The notes: a model not told the origin generated them from the sequence alone. 64,000 nt of DNA from Neotamlana sargassicola (GCF_020523965.1 NZ_JAJAPX010000002.1:372001-436000), one strand, 5' to 3'; shown: positions 30,100 to 40,124, counted from the first letter of the stretch. A program made the numbers and translations.

Positions 30100-30942
30100 T
30101 TATTTTAATTCGTTAACTTTACAATGGTCCATATCACCATAGTCTAAATTTTCACCGGCCATTCCCCAAATAAAAGTATAGTTGCTTGTTCCAGCACCCG
30201 AGTGAATAGACCATGCTGGAGAAATTACTGCCTGATTGTTTTGCATCCAAATGTGTCGTGTTTCCTGTGGTTGTCCCATAAAGTGACATACGGCTTGGTC
30301 TTCTGGAACGTCGAAATAAAAGTAAACTTCCATTCTTCTATCATGTACGTGTGCAGGCATGGTGTTCCAAACACTTCCCGATTTTAGTTCGGTCATTCCC
30401 ATTTGCAGTTGGCAAACATCTACAACACTATTTACAATGTATTTACGTAAGGTTCTTGCGTTACAAGTTTCTGGTGCACCAAGTTCCACTACTTCAACAT
30501 CGTTAATACCAATTTTTTTAATAGGATAAGCTTTGTGGGCAGGAGTAGAGTTGATGTAAAACATAGCAGGTTCGCTGCTCGATTTGCTTGAAAAAACAAC
30601 GTTTTTATTACCTTGACCAACGTAAAGAGCTTCACGATTGTCTAAATCGTAGGCTTCACCGTCAACTGTAATGGTACCAGCACCTCCAATATTTATTACA
30701 CCTAGTTCGCGTCTTTCTAAAAAGAATTCTGCTTTTAGAGGATCTATAGTATCGAGCGATAAATCGCCTTTTACAGGCACTGCACTTCCAGAAATAAAGC
30801 GGTCAAAATGAGAATATACCAAGTTTAACTCATCGGCACGCATTAAATTATCAATTAAAAACTCGTCTCTTAAACGGGTTGTATCGTACGATTTAACATC
30901 TTGTGGTGAAGCCGCGTATCTTACTTCAAAATTATTTTTCAT
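30100..30942 (-). CDS. kduI: 5-dehydro-4-deoxy-D-glucuronate isomerase (KduI)
   Basis: The protein has 280 residues, the usual length, with a cupin fold. The metal ligands seen are His198, His200 and Glu205 in PAHVHDRRMEVYFYF, and His247 in PAWSIHSG, equivalent to those of E. coli KduI shifted by two. It isomerises 5-keto-4-deoxyuronate, the ring-opened product of GH88 or exolytic lyase action, to 2,5-diketo-3-deoxygluconate for KduD. It is the first gene of the operon. A perfect CAATCGATTG palindrome lies about 80 bp upstream in the gap shared with the LacI regulator gene. No kdgK or kdgA gene lies in the window, so the last steps must be encoded elsewhere. Confidence 0.97.
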   Translation of the reverse strand: MKNNFEVRYAASPQDVKSYDTTRLRDEFLIDNLMRADELNLVYSHFDRFISGSAVPVKGDLSLDTIDPLKAEFFLERRELGVINIGGAGTITVDGEAYDLDNREALYVGQGNKNVVFSSKSSSEPAMFYINSTPAHKAYPIKKIGINDVEVVELGAPETCNARTLRKYIVNSVVDVCQLQMGMTELKSGSVWNTMPAHVHDRRMEVYFYFDVPEDQAVCHFMGQPQETRHIWMQNNQAVISPAWSIHSGAGTSNYTFIWGMAGENLDYGDMDHCKVNELK

Positions 30943-31018
30943 TTTTATCTAGTTTTAATGATTTGTATAGAATTACGATCAAAATTTAAGTATGTAAAGA
31001 TAAGAAAATTTATTAAAA

Positions 31019-31032
31019 TGCAATCGATTGTA
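31019..31032. promoter_or_regulatory. Candidate LacI-type operator between kduI and the regulator gene
   Basis: TGCAATCGATTGTA contains the perfect 10-bp palindrome CAATCGATTG with a central CG, as is common for LacI/GalR operators. It sits in the 136-bp divergent gap, close upstream of a Bacteroidota-type -7 box (31040-31047). Binding here could control both the kdu operon and the regulator. Confidence 0.65.
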
Positions 31033-31039
31033 TTTTTGC

Positions 31040-31047
31040 TATATTTG
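31040..31047 (+). promoter_or_regulatory. Bacteroidota -7 promoter box for the LacI-family gene
   Basis: TATATTTG matches TAnnTTTG. It is 32 bp upstream of the start codon, and the palindromic operator lies where the upstream promoter element would be. Confidence 0.5.
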
Positions 31048-31078
31048 TTGATTGTAAAGTGAAATTAAATTTGAGATT

Positions 31079-32098
31079 TTGAACAATAAGCCCACCATTC
31101 ACGATATAGCAAAGGCCTTAAACATAAATAGCTCTACGGTATCTAGAGCTTTAAACGATAGCCCTCGGGTTACTTTAAAGACTAAGGAAAAAATTTTGAA
31201 AAAGGCCGAAGAATTAGGTTATAAACGGAACGTTTTGGCATCTAGCTTACGTAAAAACGTTACCAATACTTTGGGAGTAATTGTACCACGAATTTCTAGG
31301 CATTTTTTTTCGTCGGCAATTCAGGGTATAGAGGAAACAGCTTATTTAGCGGGTTATAATGTAATTATTTGCCAGTCCTTAGAGCAGCTGGAACGCGAAC
31401 AAAGTATTGTAAATGGCTTGGTGGAAAAACGTGTTGATGGGGTTTTAATTTCAATTTCGATGGAAACCTTAAATTATCAACATTTAGAAATAGTAAAAAA
31501 TAGCAATATACCGCTAGTATTTTTCGACAGGCACTGTAATGAAGCAGGAAATAGCAACGTATTAATTGATGATTTTAAAGGCGGATTTGATGCAACCGAA
31601 CATTTAATTTTGCAAGGAAATAAAAATATAGTGCATTTTTCTGGTCCCAACGAATTGGAAATATACAAAAACCGATTAGCAGGTTATAAAGCAGCATTAA
31701 AAAAGCACAACATCGCATTTAATCCTGAGAATGTAATAGTAACAAGATTAATGGAGGACGATGGTTTTAAAAGCATGCAAACCATTTTAAATTTGAAACA
31801 AAAAATTGATGCTGTGTTTTCGGCAAACGATATGGCTGCAATTGGCGCTATTAAATGTATTAAGCAGAGCAATTTAAAAATTCCAGACGATATTGCCATT
31901 GTTGGTTTTAGTAACGAACCTATATCAACTGTTATTGAGCCATCTTTAACAACAATTGATCAATCTGGGTTAGAAATTGGTAAAACAGCAGCAGCGTTAA
32001 TTTTAAGCTACATTGAAAATAAACAAATTCCAGAAAAAGGAGAAAATATAGTTCTTAAGGCAAATTTAATTGAACGAAACTCATCGAAACGAAACTAA
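31079..32098 (+). CDS. LacI/GalR family transcriptional regulator
   Basis: The protein has 339 residues. The start is a TTG (31079): an in-frame stop lies at 31055 and there is no in-frame ATG before the helix-turn-helix. The N-terminal HTH reads TIHDIAKALNINSSTVSRALND (6-27), followed by the hinge helix RKNVTNTLGVIVPRIS. The periplasmic-binding-protein-like ligand domain follows (about 60-335, with DGVLISIS, VFFDRH, AVFSANDMAAIGAIK and PSLTTIDQSG). It is divergent from kduI-kduD-DUF4861 and most likely represses that operon until an uronic-acid intermediate such as 2-keto-3-deoxygluconate is present. The ligand is inferred from context only. Confidence 0.93.
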   Translation: MNNKPTIHDIAKALNINSSTVSRALNDSPRVTLKTKEKILKKAEELGYKRNVLASSLRKNVTNTLGVIVPRISRHFFSSAIQGIEETAYLAGYNVIICQSLEQLEREQSIVNGLVEKRVDGVLISISMETLNYQHLEIVKNSNIPLVFFDRHCNEAGNSNVLIDDFKGGFDATEHLILQGNKNIVHFSGPNELEIYKNRLAGYKAALKKHNIAFNPENVIVTRLMEDDGFKSMQTILNLKQKIDAVFSANDMAAIGAIKCIKQSNLKIPDDIAIVGFSNEPISTVIEPSLTTIDQSGLEIGKTAAALILSYIENKQIPEKGENIVLKANLIERNSSKRN

Positions 32099-32282
32099 AC
32101 TTTAATTGTAATTTTAGGTTTTTTGATTGTTGTTTTTAGTCTAATTACTTTAGTAAGTATATTATTCTAAATAGTTAATCTTTTAAAAAGTAATATTTTT
32201 TTTGTTATTTTAATTTTTTAAATCTTGTTAAGCGAGTTATTATACTTTACAAGAAAACTACTAAACTAAACCACTTTAATTA

Positions 32283-35200
32283 ATGCGAATTAAAATTTTC
32301 ATAACATTTTTGTTATGGGCCAATCTAAGTATGGCTCAATTAAATAATCTAAGATTTGAAAACTTAGACACCTACAACGGTTTATCCAGTAGTACTTGTG
32401 TTGAAATTTATCAGGATTTAGATGGTTTTATGTGGTTTGGTACTATTGATGGGCTTAACAAATATAACGGCTACGAATTTGAGGTTTTTAGAAATATTGT
32501 AGACGATAATACCTCAATAAGCAACAACAGAATAAATACTATTGAAGAAGATAATCAAGGTAATTTATGGGTAGGAACAAACAACGGGTTAAACCTGTTT
32601 AATAAGCAAACCAATCAATTTACCAGAATAGGGTTATACGACAATCTTTCTTTGGCCAGTAGCAAAAAAAAGATAATAAACGATTTACTTTACGATGGTA
32701 TTAATAACACCCTTTGGGTAGCCACAGAAATTGGCGTAATAAAAATGGAGTTAAGCGATTATATTATTAATAGTGAAAACTCTAAGTTTTCGTATTATAT
32801 TCATAATCAGTTGGATGTTAATTCTATCGATAACAATAGCGCTAATGTAATTTTACAAGATAAAGAAGGAGAAATTTGGGTGAGTACTAATGGCAATCAC
32901 TTAAATAAATATAGTAAAAAGAACGATAATTTTGATAGAGTTTACATTGAAAGCGATATGCCTTATGAACTCAATCATATTAGAAAAAAGGTGTTTGTTG
33001 ATGAAGATGGTGACTTTTGGATTGGTAACGATATTTCTCGTTTAATTTTATGGAACAGAGAAGATAATTCCTTTAAGCAAGTAGCTTTAAGCCAAAAGAG
33101 TATTCCAGTGCACGATATTTATCAAGACAAAGAAGGAATATATTGGGTTTCTACCGATGGTTATGGCTTGTTTTTATGCGAGAAAAATAATGGTGAAGTA
33201 CATTTTAAGCAAAATATTTTAAACAATTATGCCGATCCGTTTTCATTGCCAAATAATAAACCAACTAAAATTATAGAGGATAATAATGGCGTATTCTGGA
33301 TGGGGAGTTACGATGTGGGTGTAAGTATGCTCGACTTATCTAGTTCTTTTGCTTATTATTATTACACACCAAATAACAGCCAAGGATTAAATCAAAAAAC
33401 AGTACAATCTGTTTTGCAGGACTCTAAAGGCCGAATCTGGTTAAGCGCATATAATGGCGGGTTAAATTTGTTTAACGAAAAATCGCAAACTTTTAGTCAT
33501 TACTCCAGTCAAAACACTAAATTAAGTTCCAACAAAATAATGTACACTTTCGAAAGCAGCGATGGTTTTATTTGGGTGTGTACTTTAGATAAAGGGTTAA
33601 ATAAATTCAATCCAGAAACCGGGAAGTTTGAAGTTTTTTTACACGATGATAATAATCCTAATTCTATCGGCCAAAGTTCTGTTTGGACAGGGGTAGAAGA
33701 TTACAAAAATAGAATTTGGTTAGGGTTAAGAGATGAAGGTATAAGTTTGTACAATCCAGAAACGGGGCTGTTTAAAAATTACAAAAACGAGTATGGTAAC
33801 AAAACAAACTTACAGAGCAATAAAATACTATGTACATTTATAGATTCTAAGAATAGATTATTTGTTGGTACGTTTTTAGGCTTAAATGTGGTGAACCTGG
33901 AAGGTTTGGATTCTATTCCTAACGATATTGTTTTTAATCAAGTAGATAAAAAAGGGATTGAAGGTGTTGGTATAAATTATATTACCGAAGATCATGCCGG
34001 TAATATTTGGGTTGGCGCAGATAGTGGTGTGCATAAATTAGATGCAAATTTAAACGTAATTAAATCATATTCTTCAATAAATGGATTACCAAACAATTTG
34101 GTAGTAGGTATTCAGGAAGACAATAATAAAAATATATGGATATCTACAAAAGGAGGCCTGTCTTTATTACATCCTAATACTAATGAGTTTAAAAATTTTA
34201 ATACCCACGACGGTGTTCAAGGGTCCGAGTTTCAAAGCAAAGCGATTGCAAAAACTCAAGATGGACGTATCATTGTGGGTGGTATTAATGGGTTTAATAT
34301 TTTTCAGCCAAACGACATATTATATCCAGCTTCGGTAAGCCTAAAACCGCAATTAACAAACTTTAAATTAAATAATAAAACCGTTATAGCAGGCGATTCT
34401 ATTAATGGTCGAATTTTGCTAAATAAGGGAATTTCGGAGGTTAACAACGTGGAATTAAAATATAACGAAAATTATATTTCGTTCGAATTTTTAGCATTGC
34501 ACCTTGAAAACCCAGAAAGAGTTCGGTACGCCTACCGTATGAAAGGTTTAGATGATGAATTTATTAACATAGGATCGAACCGCTTAGTAAACTTATCGAA
34601 TCTAGAAAATGGAGACTACAATTTTGAAGTTAAAGCATCAATAAATAACAACTGGGAAAATGCACAAACGGCATCGGTAAATATAACCATATTACCTCCA
34701 ATTTGGCGCACTTGGTGGGCTTACTTAATATATTTTGTGTTAGGAGTATTAATATTTTGGTTAATAATGCATTATTATACCTTAAAAGTGCAAGAAGGTC
34801 AGCTTCGAGAGTTAGACCAAATGAAGCTTCAGTTTTTTGTAAATGTGTCTCATGAATTTAGAACACCGTTAACACTTATATTAAATCCGGTCGATAAAAT
34901 ATTATCGAATTTTAACAACGACCCAGAGGTTATTAAAAACTCGGCCTTATCTATTCAAAGAAGTGCTCGTAGATTGCTGCATCTAGTAAACCAGTTACTA
35001 GATTACAGAAAAATGGATGCAGGTATGTCTCCAGTGCAACTCGAAAAAGGCGATATGTTAGTATTTGTTCAAGATATATTTTCTTTATTTAAAGGTTTGG
35101 CATTTAAAAAAGAAATAGAATATAAATTTAAAAGCTCTTCCGATAAAATAATAGCTATTTTCGATTTTGATAAAGTTGAAAAAATTGTAACAAATTTAAT

Positions 35201-36458
35201 ATCAAATGCTTTAAAATTTACAACTAGTGGCGGACGTATAACAGTATCAATTAATCAGGTAAAAAGTAATGCAAATAAGCCGAAGTCGCTGTTTTTCTCA
35301 AATAAAAAATTAAGTGATTATGTTGAGATTATTGTAAAAGATACAGGTGTTGGACTAGATAAAGAGCAGTTAAAAAATATATTTTCACGTTTTCATAATG
35401 CCGACCCAACAAAAACAGGAACAGGTATAGGGTTAAATTTTACAAAAGCATTAGTTGAGGCACAAGGTGGCGAAATACAAGTAGAAAGTAAATTTAAAAG
35501 CGGTGCAAAGTTTATTGTAAGGCTACCATTAAATTTAGGAGCGAAAGCAGAAACAGTTGAGAATGTTAAAGACGAATTCTTAATCAATTCAATTAAAACG
35601 GTAGAGTACGATATGTTAATTACGGACGATGTTAATATTGCTGTAAGAGACAATGAAAACGTTAAAAACACCTCTACAAATACTAAAAAGCCTGTTGTAC
35701 TCATTGTTGAAGATAATAAAGAGTTGCGTACCCATTTAAGTAACGATTTAAGTCAGTTTTATCAAGTAAAGCAAGCAGCCAATGGGGAAGAAGGATTAAA
35801 AAAGGTAAAAAAAGCGCTTCCAGACCTAGTAATTAGTGATGTAATGATGCCAAAAATGAATGGTTTTGAGTTGTGCGAGGCAATAAAATCCGAATTTGAA
35901 ACCTCACATATCCCAGTGTTACTTTTAACAGCAAAGACCCTAGAAGAAGATAGAATTCATGGCTATCAACATGGTGCCGATGGTTATTTATCCAAGCCAT
36001 TTGTAACAAGTGTGCTTATGGCTCGCATAAAAAACTTACTCGAATCTAAAAACCGATTACGAAAACGTTACTCCGAAATAGGCGGCGTGTTTCCTTCTAG
36101 CGAGGTAACTACAAATAATTTAGACGAAGTATTCCTCGATAAAGTCACTAAAGTTATTTTAGATAATGTTAGCGATTTAGACTTTAAGCAAGAGCAACTA
36201 TTAAAAGAAATAGGTATTGGTCGTTCTCAATTTTACAGAAAAATTAATTCTCTTACAGGTAGTAACCCGAGTAACTTTATTCGAACTATTCGCCTGCGTT
36301 ATGCTTCAGAATTATTGTTAAAAGATCAATATTCTATTAAGGAAGTTACGCATATGTCAGGTTTTAATTCTACCGCATATTTTAGTAAAACCTTTAAAGA
36401 ACTCTTCGATTTAACACCTAGCCAGTTTATAGATGAAAATGCTGTTAGTAAATCTTAA
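32283..36458 (+). CDS. Hybrid two-component system regulator (HTCS), complete
   Basis: The protein has 1391 residues. It starts with a signal peptide (to about 19, LSMAQ) and two seven-bladed propellers made of Reg_prop repeats such as GFMWFGTIDGLNKYNGYEF and GNLWVGTNNGLNLFN (about 20-710). A Y_Y_Y domain follows (about 730-800), then one membrane helix (about 813-835). The kinase has His857 in VNVSHEFRTP and an HATPase domain (GVGLDKEQ, GTGIGL). The receiver has Asp1186 in VISDVMMPK, and an AraC-type HTH ends the protein (RYASELLLKDQYSIKEV). It senses an oligosaccharide and activates nearby operons. It lies 184 bp after the LacI gene. Likely targets are the esterase/GH78 operon or the susCD genes at 43.1 kb, but the sequence does not decide. 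Confidence 0.97.
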   Translation: MRIKIFITFLLWANLSMAQLNNLRFENLDTYNGLSSSTCVEIYQDLDGFMWFGTIDGLNKYNGYEFEVFRNIVDDNTSISNNRINTIEEDNQGNLWVGTNNGLNLFNKQTNQFTRIGLYDNLSLASSKKKIINDLLYDGINNTLWVATEIGVIKMELSDYIINSENSKFSYYIHNQLDVNSIDNNSANVILQDKEGEIWVSTNGNHLNKYSKKNDNFDRVYIESDMPYELNHIRKKVFVDEDGDFWIGNDISRLILWNREDNSFKQVALSQKSIPVHDIYQDKEGIYWVSTDGYGLFLCEKNNGEVHFKQNILNNYADPFSLPNNKPTKIIEDNNGVFWMGSYDVGVSMLDLSSSFAYYYYTPNNSQGLNQKTVQSVLQDSKGRIWLSAYNGGLNLFNEKSQTFSHYSSQNTKLSSNKIMYTFESSDGFIWVCTLDKGLNKFNPETGKFEVFLHDDNNPNSIGQSSVWTGVEDYKNRIWLGLRDEGISLYNPETGLFKNYKNEYGNKTNLQSNKILCTFIDSKNRLFVGTFLGLNVVNLEGLDSIPNDIVFNQVDKKGIEGVGINYITEDHAGNIWVGADSGVHKLDANLNVIKSYSSINGLPNNLVVGIQEDNNKNIWISTKGGLSLLHPNTNEFKNFNTHDGVQGSEFQSKAIAKTQDGRIIVGGINGFNIFQPNDILYPASVSLKPQLTNFKLNNKTVIAGDSINGRILLNKGISEVNNVELKYNENYISFEFLALHLENPERVRYAYRMKGLDDEFINIGSNRLVNLSNLENGDYNFEVKASINNNWENAQTASVNITILPPIWRTWWAYLIYFVLGVLIFWLIMHYYTLKVQEGQLRELDQMKLQFFVNVSHEFRTPLTLILNPVDKILSNFNNDPEVIKNSALSIQRSARRLLHLVNQLLDYRKMDAGMSPVQLEKGDMLVFVQDIFSLFKGLAFKKEIEYKFKSSSDKIIAIFDFDKVEKIVTNLISNALKFTTSGGRITVSINQVKSNANKPKSLFFSNKKLSDYVEIIVKDTGVGLDKEQLKNIFSRFHNADPTKTGTGIGLNFTKALVEAQGGEIQVESKFKSGAKFIVRLPLNLGAKAETVENVKDEFLINSIKTVEYDMLITDDVNIAVRDNENVKNTSTNTKKPVVLIVEDNKELRTHLSNDLSQFYQVKQAANGEEGLKKVKKALPDLVISDVMMPKMNGFELCEAIKSEFETSHIPVLLLTAKTLEEDRIHGYQHGADGYLSKPFVTSVLMARIKNLLESKNRLRKRYSEIGGVFPSSEVTTNNLDEVFLDKVTKVILDNVSDLDFKQEQLLKEIGIGRSQFYRKINSLTGSNPSNFIRTIRLRYASELLLKDQYSIKEVTHMSGFNSTAYFSKTFKELFDLTPSQFIDENAVSKS

Positions 36459-36542
36459 TGAATCCAGAAAATTGGTTTTTACCATTAACCATTCCAGATA
36501 ATTTTGTATCCGAGTAAGCTTAGCTATTAACCAAGTGATACG

Positions 36543-36587
36543 AAAAGAGGTGTAATTCAAATTTTATTTGAATTACACCTCTTTTTT
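36543..36587. terminator. Strong bidirectional terminator after the HTCS
   Basis: AAAAGAGGTGTAATTCAAAT (36543-36562) pairs perfectly over 20 bp with 36566-36585, with a 3-nt loop and a T run to 36587. It separates the convergent HTCS and esterase genes. Confidence 0.93.
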
Positions 36588-36603
36588 CTTTGTCTTTTTT
36601 TAA

Positions 36604-38124
36604 TTACTTCGTTTTGAAAGGGTAGGCTGGTAAGTTAGCTTCATTTACCAGATTAACACTTGGTTTTCCTGCAAAAGCATATCTAATATAAAGTGGTTGC
36701 TCAATTTCGGCATGGCTTAAAACAACGGTTTCTCCTTCAATTTTAGCTTCAGCTAATTTCCAATGTTTTGTTTTGTCGGCAATCCAAAAGCCTTTTGGGT
36801 TTTCATCATCGATTGTTTTTAGTCCATTACTATTCTTAAAATGAACGATTAAACGGTTATCAATAACTTCTACAGATTTTAACATGGGGCCTTCTGCAAC
36901 AATAGGTTTATTAAGCGTGTTTTTTGCGGCCAATAAAGCCAAACGTTCACCAATAGGCAATTTGTCTTTTGGATGAATATTCTTAACGTCGCCTAAGTCA
37001 ATAGTATTTGCAACCGAAGTATGCGGTAAATTAAGCGCTTGTAATTGAGATGCACGCATCCAAGCAAAAGATTCTTCCGTTGGATTTTCTGGGTCTATAT
37101 TTGGCTTTTTAGCTGTGCCCTTGCCATAACCAGGTAGCATTACAATAGCAAAATGCATGCTAGGGTTTTGCCACTTTGTACGATAATTTAAAATCCATTG
37201 TTGTAGTACGTCTGCATATTCCTGCATGCCAATAACTCTGTGAAACCAATTGTTTTCATTAACCGTTGGGACGCCCGAAATGTATCTTGTATTTCGTTCG
37301 CCTTGATACCAAACTAAACCTCTACAGGCAAATTTTGTTAAGGGATGCATCATCGCATTATAAATAATATTGGGTTGTCGGCGCATAAAAACATCTTCTT
37401 TTTGTGTCCAACCATCGGGAGCATTTAAAGATTTTTTTATCGTGTTTTTGGTAATGGTATCTTTATCAAAATCGAACATAATGTTTTTAAAGTACATAAA
37501 GTCGTTTTCCATATCGCGAGGCATCCATGCTTCAATAGATGAGCTTCCCCAAGACGTATGAAGAATTCCGACAGGAATATCTCCTAATTGCTCTAAATAA
37601 TGCGAAAAAGCAGAAGCTACTGCACTAGAAGAATTACCAATCTGCCATGTTCCAGTTACCTCGTCTTCTTCTTCAAAAGAAACGGTGCGTTTAACATCAA
37701 AACTGCGAATGTTTTCAGATAAAGGAGTAATAGCTTTAACATCAGGAACGTTATTTACATTCATTTGCATATTAGATTGTCCAGAACAAATCCAAACTTC
37801 ACCAACTAGAATATTTTTTATTTTTATTTCAGATGATTTTGATTTAATAATCATTTCACTAGCAGTTTTATTAGCTTGTAGTGGCTCTAATTTAAGCATC
37901 CATTTACCGTTGCTATCTGCTAGTGTGGATTTGTTTTGGTTAGAAAAAGTTACTGTAATACTATCGTTAGGAGAAGATAAACCCCAAACAGGAACAGCGA
38001 TGCCCTGTTGTAAAACCATGTTATCACCAAAAAGGTTAGCGGGTTTTAATTCCTGTGAAAAACTTAAAACTGATTTTGTTAATAGTAAAAGTAAGGTTAA
38101 TGTGTTAAGAACCTGATTATTCAT
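36604..38124 (-). CDS. Sialate O-acetylesterase-like SGNH esterase (SASA family)
   Basis: The protein has 506 residues, with a signal peptide ending near VLSFSQ (residue 24). The family start LFGDNMVLQQGIAVPVWG is followed by a small beta domain, then the SGNH catalytic domain with Ser117 in WICSGQSNMQMN, and GLVWYQGERNT, which is close to the family's WYQGE(S/A)N motif. The family removes acetyl groups from sialic acid or, more often in marine bacteria, from polysaccharides. It is the second gene of a - strand operon with the GH78-like enzyme, 24 bp downstream of it, so it probably deacetylates a rhamnose-containing glycan. I see no sialidase in the window, so sialic acid is an unlikely substrate. 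Confidence 0.88.
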   Translation of the reverse strand: MNNQVLNTLTLLLLLTKSVLSFSQELKPANLFGDNMVLQQGIAVPVWGLSSPNDSITVTFSNQNKSTLADSNGKWMLKLEPLQANKTASEMIIKSKSSEIKIKNILVGEVWICSGQSNMQMNVNNVPDVKAITPLSENIRSFDVKRTVSFEEEDEVTGTWQIGNSSSAVASAFSHYLEQLGDIPVGILHTSWGSSSIEAWMPRDMENDFMYFKNIMFDFDKDTITKNTIKKSLNAPDGWTQKEDVFMRRQPNIIYNAMMHPLTKFACRGLVWYQGERNTRYISGVPTVNENNWFHRVIGMQEYADVLQQWILNYRTKWQNPSMHFAIVMLPGYGKGTAKKPNIDPENPTEESFAWMRASQLQALNLPHTSVANTIDLGDVKNIHPKDKLPIGERLALLAAKNTLNKPIVAEGPMLKSVEVIDNRLIVHFKNSNGLKTIDDENPKGFWIADKTKHWKLAEAKIEGETVVLSHAEIEQPLYIRYAFAGKPSVNLVNEANLPAYPFKTK

Positions 38125-38148
38125 TTTTTTATAAAAAGTTGATTGTGT

Positions 38149-39984
38149 TTAGTTTATTATTTTAATAATACTTTCACCAGATTTTAATGCCACTGAATTT
38201 ACTTTCCGTTTTACTTTTTTATTGTTTAAGTAAGCTTTTTTAAATGGTTTTGGTATTGAAAATTCGGCAGTCATTCCGTCTGGAATTGTAATTGTAAATG
38301 TAGCGGTTTGTGCCGAGGTTTTTTCATAATTTCCTAAAATAATACCATGTTGCGTTGGTGTTTTTATTTTTGAAAATGTTAAATCTCCCATTTTAGGTTT
38401 TATCTTAGCAATTTTAAACCCAGGAGTTTTTGGTTGTATGCCCCATAAATAGCGAGTAATAGCATTTAAGGGAGCGGTTCCCCAAGCATGATTCCAGTCG
38501 GTATTGGGTTTGTATTTTACATCCCAAGCTTCCATAGCCATTGTAGAGCCTACTTTTATCATGTTCCACCAGTTTCTATCTCCAATGGTGTCGGAAATTA
38601 AATGATTTGCGTAACGTTCTTCATCATACTTATACAAGCCTTCAAGTAAATATTGAGCCCCATAAACACTGCAGGCCATTCCTCTCGATTTAATAAACTT
38701 AGTCACCGAAGCAATATGTTCTTCAGGAACTAAATCGAAAGCTAAAGGAAGCATATTGCCGTGTAAAGAGGCATGTTTTGAGCCCTCACCATCAATATAG
38801 ATGCCTCTTTCAGAATCTAAAAAGGTGTTATTTATAGTTTGTTTTACTTGTTTAGCTTTTTTACTGAATAATGTGGCATCATCTGTTTTATTCAAGGCTT
38901 CAGCAATTTTACTCATTAACACTAAGTTTTTATAGTAAAAGGCGTTTACTGCGGTGTTAACATCAACAATTTCGTAACCATCTCTTTCACCTTCGGCAGT
39001 AGCGAGTTTCCATCCGGTATCTTTTTGTGCAGGTGGCCAATCAATAATATCTTTAATTTTAGTATTCGGATTTTTAAATCCTAATTTTTTAATTAAATCT
39101 TTAGTTAAGTTTGGCGATTTAGAGCTTATTAAACCATCAGGTCGTTCTAAATCCATTAGTGTTTTAAGCTTTAAATTGTTGTAATGGTTTTCTAAAGGTT
39201 TTAAGTCGCCAGTATACATGTAATCTGTATAGAACATGAGTACAGTGTGTAATAACCATTCGGTTGGCCATGTTGGGTGATTAATAAAATAGGCGTTGGT
39301 GCGACGCGCCATAGTATAAACGCTATCTACACTGTAATGACTAAGTTGATTTATATAAGCATCGGCTTCATAAGGAATACGCTCACGATCACCATCTACA
39401 TAATATCCAGTAAATGTAGTTGCTTTTATAGTGTGTTTACACAGTGCCCAAATAGAATCCATAATTGGGTTGGAAGACGAGAAATAGCTGGCATTATCGT
39501 TAAATTTTGCGTGCAGCGCCTTTTGTTTAAATGTAAGTTTATCTATCGGGATTTTTAGGTTTTCAACTTCGGCGTAACGAAAAGGTATTATTACTCCAAT
39601 CGAATCTGGTAGCATTATGGCATCTCCTGTGGTGTTTCTTTTAAAGGCTTGCATGCTTACGCTTGTTGGCGTGTGGGCTAATAAATTTGGTAAAATAGAT
39701 TTTCTGTACCTAATAGTTGCTCCAGGTTTTCTATCAATTTTATGATTTTCAATTAGTTTTTCTCCTAAATGAACTATTAACGAATCGTTTTGATTTTGAG
39801 TTGCAGTTAGTTCAACGGTGCCGAAATAAGCTTTACCGAAGTCAATAAAATAATGACCATCATTTATTTTAACTACGTTTTTAGGTTTAAAAAAAGAGTG
39901 TTCTAAATGTATTTTATCATTAGTTTGGCTAAAAGCGTTTAAAATAATCAAGAAACAGGTTATTGAGAGAATGGTATTTTTCAT
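38149..39984 (-). CDS. GH78-like alpha-L-rhamnosidase
   Basis: The protein has 611 residues and a signal peptide (to about LNAFSQ, residue 20). An N-terminal beta domain (about 25-150) precedes an (alpha/alpha)6 barrel (about 165-520) and a C-terminal beta domain (about 525-611), the bacterial rhamnosidase six-hairpin layout. The active-site loop YVDGDRERIPYEADAYI (195-211) corresponds to the acidic DxxxRDE loop of GH78. A later landmark is WNHAWGTAPLNAI. It would remove terminal alpha-L-rhamnose. At 611 residues it is short for GH78, lacking the extra N-terminal beta domains of many members. The other possibility is a related unclassified six-hairpin glycosidase. A terminator just upstream shows it begins its own operon. 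Confidence 0.82.
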   Translation of the reverse strand: MKNTILSITCFLIILNAFSQTNDKIHLEHSFFKPKNVVKINDGHYFIDFGKAYFGTVELTATQNQNDSLIVHLGEKLIENHKIDRKPGATIRYRKSILPNLLAHTPTSVSMQAFKRNTTGDAIMLPDSIGVIIPFRYAEVENLKIPIDKLTFKQKALHAKFNDNASYFSSSNPIMDSIWALCKHTIKATTFTGYYVDGDRERIPYEADAYINQLSHYSVDSVYTMARRTNAYFINHPTWPTEWLLHTVLMFYTDYMYTGDLKPLENHYNNLKLKTLMDLERPDGLISSKSPNLTKDLIKKLGFKNPNTKIKDIIDWPPAQKDTGWKLATAEGERDGYEIVDVNTAVNAFYYKNLVLMSKIAEALNKTDDATLFSKKAKQVKQTINNTFLDSERGIYIDGEGSKHASLHGNMLPLAFDLVPEEHIASVTKFIKSRGMACSVYGAQYLLEGLYKYDEERYANHLISDTIGDRNWWNMIKVGSTMAMEAWDVKYKPNTDWNHAWGTAPLNAITRYLWGIQPKTPGFKIAKIKPKMGDLTFSKIKTPTQHGIILGNYEKTSAQTATFTITIPDGMTAEFSIPKPFKKAYLNNKKVKRKVNSVALKSGESIIKIIN

Positions 39985-40076
39985 TAGAATAGTTTTTTTT
40001 GAAAGTAATAAAATGATGGCTTTAGGTCAATTTTCTTATACAGACAACGTGTTTAGAACGACGGATGTCACGGTAA

Positions 40077-40111
40077 TAAAAAAAAGCCTTAAGTTTTTAA
40101 CTTAAGGCTTG
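40077..40111 (-). terminator. Terminator after the oxidoreductase gene (- strand)
   Basis: AAGCCTTAAGTT (40085-40096) and its exact complement (40100-40111) form a 12-bp stem with a 3-nt loop. On the - strand it is followed by a run of T (the A run at 40077-40084). It isolates the Gfo/Idh/MocA operon from GH78. Confidence 0.92.
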
Positions 40112-40124
40112 CTATTAAAAACAA

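Noticed and set aside
35393-35704. 103-codon - strand frame inside the second HTCS
   Set aside because: It overlaps the HATPase and receiver-linker coding region and shows no domain.
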